A DNA stretch of 64,000 nt, from positions 1 to 64,000 of the forward strand of contig NZ_PDZR01000014.1 in NCBI RefSeq assembly GCF_002891535.1. The letters run 5' to 3'. Position 1 is the first letter of the stretch, and every line of letters begins with the position of its first letter. Shown here piece after piece: positions 28,316 to 37,777 of the stretch. Below the pieces are notes generated by a model. It searched no databases, was not told the origin of the DNA, and saw only the letters and a program-made list of their open reading frames with translations. Origin of the DNA: Methylocella silvestris. Its GTDB lineage: Bacteria; Pseudomonadota; Alphaproteobacteria; Rhizobiales; Beijerinckiaceae. A program made the translations under genes and the position numbers.

Positions 28316-29116
28316 ATGTCACCCGAGGAACGCCAGTTGCTCCAAGGCCTGTTCGAGCGCATTCAAGCCGCCGGCGGCGGGCCGCGCGACCGCGACGCCG
28401 AGGCTTTTATCAATGACGCCGTGAAGGCCGCCCCCTACGCGCCCTATCTTCTCGCCCAGACGACGATCGTTCAGGATCAGGCGCTGCGCGCTGCCAATGA
28501 TCGGTTGCAGCAGCTTGAAGCGGAAGTTCAGCAGCTCAATCAGCGCGTCGCCCAGGCCGAAGCGCAAGCCCCGCAGCAGAGCGGCGGATTTTTGGGCGGC
28601 CTCGGCTCGCTCTTTGGCGGCGGCGCTCCGCCGCAGCGTAACGACGCGCCCCCGCCCGGCTGGAACCGGCAGCAGCCGCCGCAGCAGGGCGGATGGCGCG
28701 ACCAGCCGCAGCAAGGCTACGGCCAGCCCCAGGGTGGTCCGTGGGGCGCTCAGCAGGGCGGGCCAATGGGCGGTCCCATGGGAGGCGGCTTTGGCGGCGC
28801 GCCGGGAGGCGGCGGCTTCCTTAAGGGTGCGCTCGGCGCCGCGGCCGGCGTCGCCGGCGGCGTGCTGCTGGCCGATTCGATCAAGGGGCTGTTCGGCGGC
28901 AGCGCCCATGCCGCCAGCGGCCTTGGCATCGGCGCCGGCGTACCGGGCGCAGACGCCAGCCTCGCCGGCAACTCCGGCGGCGATACCGTCGTCAACAATT
29001 ACTATGGCGACGACGCTGTCCGGCAGGCCGACTACCAGCAAGACGCCGACCAGGATCAGGATGATTATCAGGACGCCGGCGATTATTCGGGCGGCGACGA
29101 TTCAAGCGACATCTGA
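28316..29116 (+). CDS. DUF2076 domain-containing protein
   Basis: 266 residues. The N-terminal SPEERQLLQGLFERIQAA and AEAFINDAVKAAPYAPYLLAQTTIVQDQAL define DUF2076. A coiled-coil stretch (RLQQLEAEVQQLNQRVAQAEAQ) and a long Gly/Gln/Pro-rich low-complexity region follow. A hydrophobic Gly/Ala segment (about 165-185) and an Asp-rich tail close it. It is sometimes labelled a periplasmic ligand-binding sensor, but the role is unproven. It stands alone, divergent from hisS. Confidence 0.8.
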   Translation: MSPEERQLLQGLFERIQAAGGGPRDRDAEAFINDAVKAAPYAPYLLAQTTIVQDQALRAANDRLQQLEAEVQQLNQRVAQAEAQAPQQSGGFLGGLGSLFGGGAPPQRNDAPPPGWNRQQPPQQGGWRDQPQQGYGQPQGGPWGAQQGGPMGGPMGGGFGGAPGGGGFLKGALGAAAGVAGGVLLADSIKGLFGGSAHAASGLGIGAGVPGADASLAGNSGGDTVVNNYYGDDAVRQADYQQDADQDQDDYQDAGDYSGGDDSSDI

Positions 29117-29161
29117 TTGGCTGGTCCACGCGGCATGGCGGGCGATTTCGCCGCCATGCCG

Positions 29162-30406
29162 CTAAAGCCCTTCGGCATGGGCGAGCAGGACGTCCACATA
29201 GGCGCCGGCGCTATGCGTCTTTGCGAAGGATCGAGCGAGCCGCGCCGCACGCGCATGGCTGTCCGGCAGCCGCACCGCGAGCCGCATGATCGCCGCGGCG
29301 AGAGCCGGCGCGTCATAGGGGGCAAAAATCTCGCCTTCCGCTTCGCCGGTGGCGATCGAGGCCGCCGCAAAAGTCCCGAGCGCGGCGACGACCGGGCGTC
29401 CCGCCGCGACGGACTGAGTGAAGATTCCAGAGCCGCGCAATCCGAACAACTGCGGATCATAGGGCAGCAGCATGGCGTCGATTTTGCCGGTCTCGGCGGC
29501 GTAATCCGCTTCCGTCAGCACGCCTTCGATCAGCCGGACGCCGCCCTGCGCGCGCAGCGCCTGCTCCGCCGCGACCGTCGCCGCCTCCCAGCCGCCATGC
29601 TGCAACTGGACCACGAAATCCGCCGCGAGGTTTTTCGCCCGGCACAAATCGATCGCCGCGGGAAGGAGATGAAATCCCTTGTCGCATTTGGAATAGCCGA
29701 AGAATCCGAATGCCGGCCGGTCGGCGACAGGCGCCGCGGCGAGCGCTTCCCCGAACGGCACCGGCAGGATTTTGGCGTCGATGGCGTAACGCTCGCGGTA
29801 GAGACCGGCGATCGCCGCATTCTCCGCTGTGAAGAAGAGGCTGCGGCCGATCAGCGGCCGCGCCAGCGCAAAGGCCTTTCGATAGAGCCTTGGACCAAGG
29901 CGCGCCTTGCGCCCCCACGGCGTCCAGTCGGGCGCGAACATCAGCTGGCAGACGACGCGGGGCCGCCGCGCCTCTGGCAGCGCCCTCAGCGTCCGGACGA
30001 GGCCGAGCAGCTGGTTCTGCGACAGACCCGGCGCGACGACGAGATTTTCGCGCCGCAGAACGTCGCCAGGCAAAGCGGCAAGGTCGTGATGGAAGGAGGC
30101 GTTCAGCGTTTTTGCGCTGGTCCGCTCCGAAGGGATCGCCGGATCGAACGGGCGCCGGCGCAGAAAGGCGGCGAGACGAAGCAGCCGGCGCTCATTCGGC
30201 GTCGGACTCTCGCTTTCGTAGAGCGAGACGCGGAAATGTGGAATTGCGCCGATTTCAGCGATGATCGCCGGATCGACCGACCGCATGCCGAAAGCGCGGA
30301 CGCGATGGCCCCGCGCCGCCAGCGCCTCGCCGACCTTTTTGACAAGGCTGTAGCTGTGCTCGCCGCGCCCGATCAGGCCATTGTCGAGGAAAATGACGTC
30401 CATCAA
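29162..30406 (-). CDS. Glycosyltransferase (GT4-like)
   Basis: 414 residues with a two-domain GT-B outline. The N-terminal LDNGLIGRGEHSYSLVKKVGEALAARGHRV is a GT-B acceptor-domain start. The C-terminal half has FGFFGYSKCDKGFHLLPAAI, AQGGVRLIEGVLTEADYAA, LLPYDPQLFGLRGSGIFTQSVAAGRPVVA (with the EX7E-like region altered). The substrate is unknown. ATG at 30406; a second ATG follows immediately. No sugar-biosynthesis genes are adjacent. Confidence 0.7.
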   Translation of the reverse strand: MMDVIFLDNGLIGRGEHSYSLVKKVGEALAARGHRVRAFGMRSVDPAIIAEIGAIPHFRVSLYESESPTPNERRLLRLAAFLRRRPFDPAIPSERTSAKTLNASFHHDLAALPGDVLRRENLVVAPGLSQNQLLGLVRTLRALPEARRPRVVCQLMFAPDWTPWGRKARLGPRLYRKAFALARPLIGRSLFFTAENAAIAGLYRERYAIDAKILPVPFGEALAAAPVADRPAFGFFGYSKCDKGFHLLPAAIDLCRAKNLAADFVVQLQHGGWEAATVAAEQALRAQGGVRLIEGVLTEADYAAETGKIDAMLLPYDPQLFGLRGSGIFTQSVAAGRPVVAALGTFAAASIATGEAEGEIFAPYDAPALAAAIMRLAVRLPDSHARAARLARSFAKTHSAGAYVDVLLAHAEGL

Positions 30407-30890
30407 ACCGCCGCAGACATCGCAGGGACTCTTCAGCGCGCGTCGGCGCGAGAGATCCGGCGCCAGGCTGGGGCGCTCTTAGAACATCGGGGCGAAAAGC
30501 TCAATCCGGCCTCCGCGCAAATCCAGACTGCGGCAGTTCGATGCATGGCGAACCTTGGCCGCGCCCGGCCGACCCTCTATCTCAGTCCAATGCAGTGTAG
30601 CGTCCAAACATTGGGCTTCCTTTGAACGTTAGTTTGCCTTTACGCGATATAAAGACCAGATCTGCTGCCAGTCGTTCTGTAAAACGATAGCTTGACTTTT
30701 CTCTGTAAAGCGGGCATACAACGTCATCTGCTTTACTGTAGATGTTGGCGCGCCGATTGCGTGAAGAATAGCTCGCTATTCTCCTATCGGACGTTAACGC
30801 CCTCCGCAGGATGACCCAGGCACGCAGGGCGTCCAACATAGTTGTAGCCGCAACCGTCCGAGACGGGGCGGCGCATGGAAAGAACCCCAC
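30407..30890. other. Long AT-richer leader region before the DEAD-box gene
   Basis: No gene is supported. The stretch 30600-30790 is AT-richer than the surroundings and holds a perfect inverted repeat AGAATAGC-TC-GCTATTCT (30765-30782). A possible -35/-10 pair is TTGACT (30692-30697) and TACAAC (30717-30722), but the 19-base spacing is long. It could be a structured 5' leader, as often precedes cold-responsive helicase genes. Confidence 0.4.
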
Positions 30891-32237
30891 TTGCAAGATT
30901 TCTCCGGACTCGGCCTCGCCGCGCCCCTTCTCCTCGCGCTGAGCAAGCTCGGCTATTCCACTCCTACGCCGATTCAGGCGCAGGCGATTCCGCATGTGCT
31001 GACAGGCCGGGACCTCGTCGGCATCGCCCAGACAGGCACCGGTAAGACCGCCGCCTTCGCCCTTCCCATTCTCCACCAGCTCGCCGCCAACCCGCAGCAG
31101 CCGCCGCGCGGCGGCGCCCGCGTGCTCGTGCTGAGCCCGACGCGCGAACTCGCCAGCCAGATCGCCGAGAGCTTTCGCAGCCTCGGGTCGGAAATGCAGC
31201 TTTCCGTCGCCGTGGTGTTCGGCGGCGTGCCGCATGGCGCGCAGATCCGCGCGCTTCAGCGCGGCCTCGACGTGCTCGTGGCAACGCCGGGCCGGCTGGT
31301 CGATCACCTCGATTCCGGCGTCGCCCATCTCGGCAAGACCGAATTCTTCGTCCTCGATGAAGTCGATCAGATGCTCGACCTCGGCTTCGTCAAGGCGATC
31401 CACCGCATCGTCAGGACACTGCCGCAACGCCGCCAGAATTTGTTCTTCTCGGCGACCATGCCGACCGAGATCGCCAAGCTCGCGGCCGACCTGTTGAAAA
31501 ATCCCGCTCAGGTCTCTGTCACGCCGGTCGCGAAAACGGCGGACCGCGTCGAGCAGCAGGTTCTGTTCGTCGAGACCCACAGAAAACGCGACGTTCTCGT
31601 CGATCTCCTGGCCGACGCCAAAATGGCGCGCACGATCATCTTCACCCGCACCAAGCGCGGCGCCGACAAGGTCGCCCAGCATCTCGAGGTCTGCGGCGTC
31701 TCCGCCGCGGCGATCCACGGCAACAAGAGCCAGAGTCAGCGCGAGCGTTCGCTTGCGTCGTTCCGCGCCGGCCGGGTGCGCGCGCTCGTCGCGACTGACA
31801 TCGCGGCGCGCGGCATCGACGTCGACGGCGTCACCCATGTCGTCAATTTCGATCTGCCGGAAGTGCCCGAGGCCTATGTTCACCGCATCGGCCGCACCGC
31901 CCGCGCAGGCGCCGAAGGCGTGGCCATCTCGCTGTGCGACGGCGCCGAGCGCGATCTGTTGCGGAATATCGAGCGGCTGACGCGGCTGCGCCTGCCGACC
32001 GAAGACCGCCGCGCCGCCCCGGGTTCGCCCGAATCGCGCGCGCCAGTCCGCGCGCCCCAGACGGCGCGTCCGCTCGAACAGCGCCGCCCGCCGAACGCCG
32101 GCCCAGGACGGCCGCAGGAAAGAGGGCGCGTCGCAGGCGCGGCCTCCCCCGCGCCATCACGCCCGCGCTTTGGCGCGGCTCGGCCGCACGGCGAACGACG
32201 CGCTGGCGGCGATCGCGAAGCCTCGTATCAGGGCTGA
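30891..32237 (+). CDS. DEAD-box RNA helicase (RhlE-like) with DEVD motif II
   Basis: 448 residues. In order: Q motif (STPTPIQAQAIP), motif I AQTGTGKT, Ia PTRELASQ, TPGRL, motif II DEVD, SAT (FSATMP), IFTRTKRGADK, ATDIAARGIDVDGVTHVVNFD and HRIGRTARAG. The C-terminal tail is basic and Pro/Arg-rich for RNA contact. Motif II is DEVD rather than DEAD, a conservative variant. A TTG start at 30891 is chosen because QDFSGLGLAAPLLLAL is the family start and the nearby ATG is out of frame. Likely role: rRNA or mRNA remodelling. Confidence 0.9.
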   Translation: MQDFSGLGLAAPLLLALSKLGYSTPTPIQAQAIPHVLTGRDLVGIAQTGTGKTAAFALPILHQLAANPQQPPRGGARVLVLSPTRELASQIAESFRSLGSEMQLSVAVVFGGVPHGAQIRALQRGLDVLVATPGRLVDHLDSGVAHLGKTEFFVLDEVDQMLDLGFVKAIHRIVRTLPQRRQNLFFSATMPTEIAKLAADLLKNPAQVSVTPVAKTADRVEQQVLFVETHRKRDVLVDLLADAKMARTIIFTRTKRGADKVAQHLEVCGVSAAAIHGNKSQSQRERSLASFRAGRVRALVATDIAARGIDVDGVTHVVNFDLPEVPEAYVHRIGRTARAGAEGVAISLCDGAERDLLRNIERLTRLRLPTEDRRAAPGSPESRAPVRAPQTARPLEQRRPPNAGPGRPQERGRVAGAASPAPSRPRFGAARPHGERRAGGDREASYQG

Positions 32238-32282
32238 TGCCAACGCCTCGCTTTGCGGGGACGCGCTTCAAAGCTAATAAAG

Positions 32283-32318
32283 ACCCGGAAAGTCGGTAGA
32301 CTTTCCGGGTTGTTTTTT
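32283..32318 (+). terminator. Terminator after the DEAD-box gene
   Basis: ACCCGGAAAGTC (32283-32294), loop GGTA, GACTTTCCGGGT (32299-32310), then a T-rich run. Confidence 0.93.
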
Positions 32319-32380
32319 GTGCGGCGCTTTTGGCGGCGCGCATCCGCTCAAGCGACGCCGGTTTGAGCGCGGAGACGAAG

Positions 32381-32898
32381 ATGTTCAAAAGCCATTTTGA
32401 ATTGATGGCCGCCTATAACGCCTTCGCCAACACGCGAATCTTTGAAGCGGCGGGGCGGCTGTCCAACGCCAGTCGCCGCGCCGACTGTGGCGCCTTTTTC
32501 AAATCCGTGCATGGCACGTTGAACCATTTGCTTTGCGCGGACCGAATCTGGATGAAACGGTTCACCGACGAGGGCGAAGCGCCGGATCGGCTGGACGCCA
32601 TTTTGCACGAAGATTTTGCCGCGCTCCGCGCCGCACGGGAGGCCGAGGATTGGCGCATCCAGGCCTACATCGGCGGACACTCGCCGAAAGCGCGCTGACA
32701 CGGAAGCTGGCCTATCGCGCGGTTACATCGCCACTACAGGTTGAACAGGAACTATGGTCGGCGCTGGCGCATTTTTTCAACCATCAAACCCACCACCGCG
32801 GCCAGGTTCACGCGTTGCTCACCCGCTTGACGGGCGAGGGCCCCGTGCTCGATCTGCTCGCCTATCAAAGGTTGGAGACAGCCAAAGCAAGCCCATGA
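32381..32898 (+). pseudogene. DinB-like protein, interrupted by a frameshift
   Basis: The first frame (32381 onward) reads MFKSHFELMAAYNAFANTRI, HGTLNHLLCADRIWMKRF and EDWRIQAYIGG, then stops at 32698. The next frame carries on with LAESALTRKLAYRAVTSPLQ, ALAHFFNHQTHHRGQVHALL and ends at 32898. Joined, they give a normal DinB/YfiT-like four-helix protein of about 172 residues with its three metal histidines (HLL, HQTHH). The frame change lies near 32675-32682 and needs one missing base. Either a recent pseudogene or a sequence error. Members are metal-dependent, often thiol-linked, enzymes of unknown substrate. Confidence 0.75.
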
Positions 32899-32962
32899 AA
32901 CGCGGGCCTTTTCACACGCGTGGCTGACGCCCGGCCAGGATGCGGCGTTTTCCAATCATCCG

Positions 32963-32988
32963 GCGCGATCATTATATGATGATCGCGC
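32963..32988. terminator. Perfect inverted repeat between dinB-like and patatin genes
   Basis: GCGCGATCAT-TATATG-ATGATCGCGC, a 10-base stem with 6-base loop between two convergent genes. Position suggests a bidirectional terminator, although no long T run follows. Confidence 0.45.
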
Positions 32989-33075
32989 TCTTATCCTCGC
33001 CTAAACGCGACGACACGCTGCCCTCAGCGACGCCCGCCAAGCTCCACGCAGCTTGCGTTCTCGCGCGACGTCATT

Positions 33076-34119
33076 TTATTTATACGCCATCCGCAGGTTT
33101 AGCGTGCCCTCGACGCCGATCTTGTCGAAATTCTCGGCCAGCCATTTCTTTGTGCTGTCGCGGCCGAAGGCGTGCAGCTTCTGGATCATCGGCCAGGAGG
33201 CGTCGACCTTCGTCGACGCGGCAAAGGAAGCCAGCAGGTCGCCGCCGTCGATCCGGTGTGCGCGGGTCTGCATATAATCGTCCCGCGACAGCTTGCCCTT
33301 TTCGAGCAGCCTGTTGACAAAATCCATCGCGCGCATTTCACCCATTAACGCGCCATTGAAGGTAATCTCGTTCAGGCGGTCTTGAATATCGCGCGCCGTC
33401 TTCGGCGTTTCGAGACGCTCGATCGGGTTGATCTGCACGATCAATATGTCCGAACATCCCGTCTTGTAGAACAAGGGAAACAGCGCGGGATTGCCCATGT
33501 AGCCGCCGTCCCAATAGGGCGCGCCGTCGATCTCGACCGCCTGAAACAGAAACGGCAGGCAGGCCGAAGCCATGACGTGATCGGCGGTAAGATCCTTGCC
33601 CTCGAACACGGTGATCCGCCCGTTGTGAACATTGGTGGCGCTGACGAAGATTTTCATCTGCGTCATCGCCCGCACCTTATCGAAATCGATCATCTCGACG
33701 ATATGGTCGCGCAGCGGATTGATGTTGAGCGGGTTGAATTCGTAAGGACTTGAATAATGGGTGAGGAAATCGGTCCACCAATAGGCGATGTTGCGCCGCA
33801 GATCGAAGTCCTTGAAGAAGAGATTGATGAGTTTGCGCTGCGCCGGCGAGAAGGCGCCCTGATCGCTGATCGAACGCCAGAACCGCGCAAGAGCCTTGCG
33901 CGCTCCTTCACGGCCGCCCGTCAGATAGCCTTCGGCCAGTACAACGGCGTTCATGGCCCCCGCGCTGGTGCCGGTAACCGCCTCGATGTCGAGCCTCTTA
34001 TCCTCAAGGATGGCGTCGAGGACGCCCCAGGTGAAGGCGCCGTGCGAACCGCCGCCCTGCAAGGCGAGGCTGATCTGTTTTTGGCCGGTCCAGTCGATCG
34101 GCGTCGCGGCGTCGGTCAT
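33076..34119 (-). CDS. Patatin-like phospholipase family protein
   Basis: 347 residues. The oxyanion loop GGGSHGAFTWGVL, nucleophile GTSAG (Ser52) and catalytic Asp in WDGGYMGNPALFP (Asp204) are intact. It is a Ser-Asp dyad hydrolase. The gene overlaps bdhA by 4 bases, so the two are co-translated. In rhizobia this pairing, together with BdhA, points to poly-3-hydroxybutyrate or lipid turnover; a depolymerase-like role is inference. Confidence 0.88.
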   Translation of the reverse strand: MTDAATPIDWTGQKQISLALQGGGSHGAFTWGVLDAILEDKRLDIEAVTGTSAGAMNAVVLAEGYLTGGREGARKALARFWRSISDQGAFSPAQRKLINLFFKDFDLRRNIAYWWTDFLTHYSSPYEFNPLNINPLRDHIVEMIDFDKVRAMTQMKIFVSATNVHNGRITVFEGKDLTADHVMASACLPFLFQAVEIDGAPYWDGGYMGNPALFPLFYKTGCSDILIVQINPIERLETPKTARDIQDRLNEITFNGALMGEMRAMDFVNRLLEKGKLSRDDYMQTRAHRIDGGDLLASFAASTKVDASWPMIQKLHAFGRDSTKKWLAENFDKIGVEGTLNLRMAYK

Positions 34120-34901
34120 TCGGCCGTCCAGCCGCCGTCGATCGAAATATTCGAGCCCGTGATTTGCGACGCCGCGTCCGTGCAGAGGAACGCCGCCAGC
34201 GCCGCCACCTGATCGACGGTCACGAATTGTTTGGTCGGCTGCGCCAGCAGCAGCACGTCATTGATGACCTGATCGCGCGTCAGATGGCGCGAGGCCATGG
34301 TGTCGGGGATCTGCTTTTCGACGAGGGGGGTCCAGACATAGCCGGGGGAGATGCAATTGACGGTGACGCCAAAGGTGGCGAGCTCCAGCGCCGCCGTCTT
34401 GGTGAGCCCGTCAATGCCGTGTTTGGCGCTGACATAGGCGGATTTGAACGGCGAGGCGACCTTGGAGTGGGCCGAGGCGGTCGAGATGATGCGGCCCCAT
34501 TTGCGCGCCTTCATGCCGGGAATGGCCGCCGCGATGGCGTGGAAGGCGGCGGACAGATTGATCGCAATGATGAGGTTCCAGGTGTCGATCGGAAAATCCT
34601 CGATCGGCGCGACATGCTGGATGCCGGCGTTGTTGACCAGGATATCGACGCTGCCGAAGGCCTTTTCGGCGTCGGTCACCATGGCGCGGATTTCTTCCGG
34701 CTTGGTCATATTGGCCGGCGAATAAGCGGCCTTGACGCCGAAATCGGCTTCGATCTTGGCGCGCTCGGCCTCGATCGCCGCGGCGTCGCCGAGGCCGTTG
34801 ATGGTGACGCTGGCGCCGTCCTTGGCGAATTCGCGGGCGATGGCGAGCCCGATGCCGCTGGTCGAGCCTGTGACGATGGCGTGGCGGGATTGAAGGGTCA
34901 T
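34116..34901 (-). CDS. bdhA: 3-Hydroxybutyrate dehydrogenase
   Basis: 261-residue SDR. TGSTSGIGLAIAREFAKDGA binds NAD. NNAGIQHVAPIEDFPIDTWN and YVSAKHG (catalytic Tyr/Lys) follow, and CISPGYVWTPLVEKQIPD is diagnostic for 3-hydroxybutyrate dehydrogenases. It oxidises D-3-hydroxybutyrate to acetoacetate in storage polymer breakdown. The ATG at 34901 is preceded by GGAG; the longer upstream frame overlaps the divergent zur gene. Confidence 0.9.
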   Translation of the reverse strand: MTLQSRHAIVTGSTSGIGLAIAREFAKDGASVTINGLGDAAAIEAERAKIEADFGVKAAYSPANMTKPEEIRAMVTDAEKAFGSVDILVNNAGIQHVAPIEDFPIDTWNLIIAINLSAAFHAIAAAIPGMKARKWGRIISTASAHSKVASPFKSAYVSAKHGIDGLTKTAALELATFGVTVNCISPGYVWTPLVEKQIPDTMASRHLTRDQVINDVLLLAQPTKQFVTVDQVAALAAFLCTDAASQITGSNISIDGGWTAE

Positions 34902-35082
34902 CTTGAGCTCCAGGGAAATAGCGCGAAGGCGCGAGGAATGAATTGCAGGTCGAGGGACCAGACGGCTCTTAAAGGCGCGAATCTGCGCGAAACTTGAGGA
35001 CAAAAGCCGCGCGAGCTTGCCGCAGGCGGGGCCTGCCGCGCAAGACCTTCTCTTTAGCGCAAGAGTTACGATATGGTGAAGC

Positions 35083-35625
35083 ATGGCAAGCTTACGCTCA
35101 TCGCAGCCTCGCCCAGAAGAACGACAGGCCTGTGACCATGCCGCCGAGCCGCACGGCGGAGCGCTCGACGCCGCGCTGACGCTTTGCCGGCGCGAGGGCG
35201 TGGCGCTCACCCCGAGCCGCCGGCGCATCCTCGAAATATTGGCCGGCGGGCGACGCCCGCTCGGCGCCTATGAACTGATCGACAAGGTCGCCGAGGCGAC
35301 CGGCAAGCGCCCGGCGCCGATCTCGATCTATCGCGCGCTGGATTTCCTTTTGGAGAACGGCCTGATCCACAGGCTGGCCTCGCGCAACGCCTATCTCGCC
35401 TGCGGCCACGGCCACGCCAGAGAAACGCCGATCGTGTTCCTGATCTGCGAGACCTGCGGCGAAGTGGCGGAAGCGGACTCCGGCGCGCTGCGCGCCAGCA
35501 TCAAGGCGCTGGCGAAAGAGGCGCATTTTTCCCCGCGCACGCAGGTGATGGAAGTGGCGGGGGTGTGCAAGGCGTGTGGGGACGGCTTGTCCTCAACGCT
35601 TCGTCACAATGATCCAGCCCGATAG
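35083..35625 (+). CDS. zur: Fur family regulator, zinc-responsive (Zur)
   Basis: 180 residues. Winged helix LTPSRRRILEILAGGRRPLGAYELI and PISIYRALDFLLENGLIHRL is followed by metal residues NAYLACGHGHARE, a CETC pair and a CKAC pair. The C-x2-C pairs bind structural zinc. ACGHGH followed by FLICETCGEVAE is typical of Zur rather than Fur. It would repress zinc uptake genes, none of which are in the window. Its last 33 bases overlap the convergent peptidase gene. Confidence 0.85.
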   Translation: MASLRSSQPRPEERQACDHAAEPHGGALDAALTLCRREGVALTPSRRRILEILAGGRRPLGAYELIDKVAEATGKRPAPISIYRALDFLLENGLIHRLASRNAYLACGHGHARETPIVFLICETCGEVAEADSGALRASIKALAKEAHFSPRTQVMEVAGVCKACGDGLSSTLRHNDPAR

Positions 35626-36123
35626 CGCGCCGGTCGCAACCGGCTCAAACGTCCCCGTCGAATCCTGCACTGTATAGGTCGGCAGCTTCGCGCCGGATAT
35701 TTCGACCAACCCGTACCAGGGGTCGAGGAAGACGCATTTCTGGTCGGTTTTGTAGACCTGCACACAAACGATAAAATGTCCGCCGACCTTCCATCTGACG
35801 TGGCAAAGCACCGGCGTATTGTCCCGCGCGTAGGCGTAGAGATAGGCCCAGACATTCTGGACAAACAGCGCGTCGTAGGTCTTGACGCCTTCTGCGCGCA
35901 AAACGCTGACGAGGTTCTTGATATCTCCCGTCCCCTTAGCCTCGGTGAAATTGTCCGGATAGTTCTGCGACAGTTTTCGCGCCTCGGCCTCGAGCCCTCC
36001 CGTGATCGACGAAGTATAATAAACCTTCGTCATGGCGACGCTCGCCGGCCCGCAGGACTGGTTTTTCTCCTGGATCATGACGCCCCAGCGCTCGCCGTGA
36101 CTGTCTGAATAAAAATTGGCCAT
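35593..36123 (-). CDS. Papain-like cysteine peptidase, C39-like
   Basis: 176 residues with no signal peptide. QEKNQSCGPASVAM contains an oxyanion Gln and catalytic Cys24. GGHFIVCVQV gives His116 and FLDPWYG gives Asp134, so the C39/papain-like triad is complete. The substrate is unknown. No bacteriocin exporter is adjacent, so a role in leader-peptide cleavage is not supported. It ends inside zur on the opposite strand. Confidence 0.7.
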   Translation of the reverse strand: MANFYSDSHGERWGVMIQEKNQSCGPASVAMTKVYYTSSITGGLEAEARKLSQNYPDNFTEAKGTGDIKNLVSVLRAEGVKTYDALFVQNVWAYLYAYARDNTPVLCHVRWKVGGHFIVCVQVYKTDQKCVFLDPWYGLVEISGAKLPTYTVQDSTGTFEPVATGALSGWIIVTKR

Positions 36124-36267
36124 TCGCCCCTCCCATTATTTCTGCGTTGGGGGCATTTTGCCGCGCTCCCTCGCGCAAAACCGCGCCAAATAGCACATTG
36201 CGCGTTTGGCCTGCGGGCCCCCAGACCGCCGCGCTTGACGCTCCGCGCGATTTTCGCCACCACTGTG

Positions 36268-36281
36268 GCCGATCGATCGGC
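36268..36281. repeat. 14-base perfect palindrome upstream of ispG
   Basis: GCCGATCGATCGGC, 57 bases before the ispG start. It may be an operator, or chance in GC-rich DNA. Confidence 0.3.
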
Positions 36282-36338
36282 TAAGATTGCGTCGCGCCCG
36301 CCCGCGCGGGACCGCAAAATCACGGGACTTCGCCCTGC

Positions 36339-37652
36339 ATGACCCTGCTGCAAGATTCGCCTGCCGCCCTGTCCACTGCGCCCGACTACGCGGCTGAACT
36401 GCAAGCCGGCCCCTCGCCGCGCCGGCGCTCGGTCGGCGTTCTCGTCGGCGCTGGCCCTAACGCGGTGCAGGTCGGCGGCGGCGCGCCAATTGTCGTCCAA
36501 TCCATGACCAACACCGACACGGCCGATATCGACGGCACGGTGGCGCAGGTGGCCGCGCTCGCCCGGGCTGGCTCGGAGCTGGTGCGCATCACCGTCGACC
36601 GCGATGAGGCGGCGGCCGCCGTGCCGCATATTCGCGAGAAACTGGCGCGACAAAACTGCTTCGTGCCGCTGATCGGCGATTTTCACTATATCGGCCACAA
36701 GCTGCTCGCCGATCATCCGGCCTGCGCTGAGGCGCTCGACAAATACCGCATCAATCCCGGCAATGTCGGCTTCAAGGACAAGAAGGACCGCCAGTTCTCG
36801 GCCATCGTCGAGACCGCCATTCGCTATGGCAAGACGGTGCGCATCGGCGCCAATTGGGGCTCGCTCGATCAGGAGCTTTTGACGAGCCTGATGGATGAGA
36901 ACGCCAGGACCGCCGCGCCTGCCCCGGCCGATGCGGTGATGCGCGAGGCCATGGTCCGCTCGGCTTTGTTTTCCGCCGCGCGCGCGGAAGAGCTTGGCCT
37001 TTCGCGCAATAAAATCATTCTGTCGGCCAAGGTGTCGGCTGTGCAGCAGTTGATCGCCGTCTATCGCACGCTCGCACGGCGCAGCAATTATGCGCTGCAC
37101 CTAGGCCTGACCGAGGCCGGCATGGGCTCGAAGGGCATCGTCGCCTCCTCCGCCGCGCTTGGCGTTTTGCTGCAGGAAGGGATCGGCGACACCATCCGCG
37201 TGTCGCTGACCCCCGAGCCGAACGGCGACCGCTCGCTTGAAGTCAAGGTCGGGCAGGAAATTCTGCAGACGATGGGTTTTCGCACTTTTGTGCCGCTCGT
37301 CGCCGCCTGCCCCGGCTGCGGACGCACCACCTCGACCGTGTTTCAGGAGCTCGCGCGCGATATCCAGACCTATATCCGCGACGAAATGCCAAGCTGGAAG
37401 ACCCGCTACCCCGGCGTCGAGACCTTAAACGTCGCGGTGATGGGCTGCATCGTCAATGGGCCGGGCGAATCAAAACACGCCGATATCGGCATTTCGCTGC
37501 CCGGCACCGGCGAGACGCCGACGGCGCCGGTGTTCATCGACGGCCAGAAGGCCATGACTCTTCGTGGCGAAGGCATCGCCGCCGAATTCAAGACGATCGT
37601 CGAGACTTATATCGAGCGGCGGTTTGGCGGGACGAAATCAGCCGCCGAGTAA
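36339..37652 (+). CDS. ispG: 4-Hydroxy-3-methylbut-2-en-1-yl diphosphate synthase
   Basis: 437 residues. [51 protein letters not shown] and [14 protein letters not shown] span the TIM barrel. CPGCGR and [17 protein letters not shown] carry the cysteines for the 4Fe-4S cluster. It reduces MEcPP to HMBPP in the MEP isoprenoid pathway. The MEP pathway is shared with ispA downstream. Length normal. Confidence 0.96.
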   Translation: MTLLQDSPAALSTAPDYAAELQAGPSPRRRSVGVLVGAGPNAVQVGGGAPIVVQSMTNTDTADIDGTVAQVAALARAGSELVRITVDRDEAAAAVPHIREKLARQNCFVPLIGDFHYIGHKLLADHPACAEALDKYRINPGNVGFKDKKDRQFSAIVETAIRYGKTVRIGANWGSLDQELLTSLMDENARTAAPAPADAVMREAMVRSALFSAARAEELGLSRNKIILSAKVSAVQQLIAVYRTLARRSNYALHLGLTEAGMGSKGIVASSAALGVLLQEGIGDTIRVSLTPEPNGDRSLEVKVGQEILQTMGFRTFVPLVAACPGCGRTTSTVFQELARDIQTYIRDEMPSWKTRYPGVETLNVAVMGCIVNGPGESKHADIGISLPGTGETPTAPVFIDGQKAMTLRGEGIAAEFKTIVETYIERRFGGTKSAAE

Positions 37653-37777
37653 GAACCGGCCGAATTCGGATGAAACGGCGCAGCCAAGGGTTTTGGCGCT
37701 GAACATGCATTGCGGCCGCACGGCCCGCCGTTGTCGCGACATTTCGGACAAAAGCGACAGACGCGGCGGGTTCATGC

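Noticed and set aside
36235-36263. TTGACG as a -35 box for ispG
   Set aside because: No -10-like hexamer at suitable distance.
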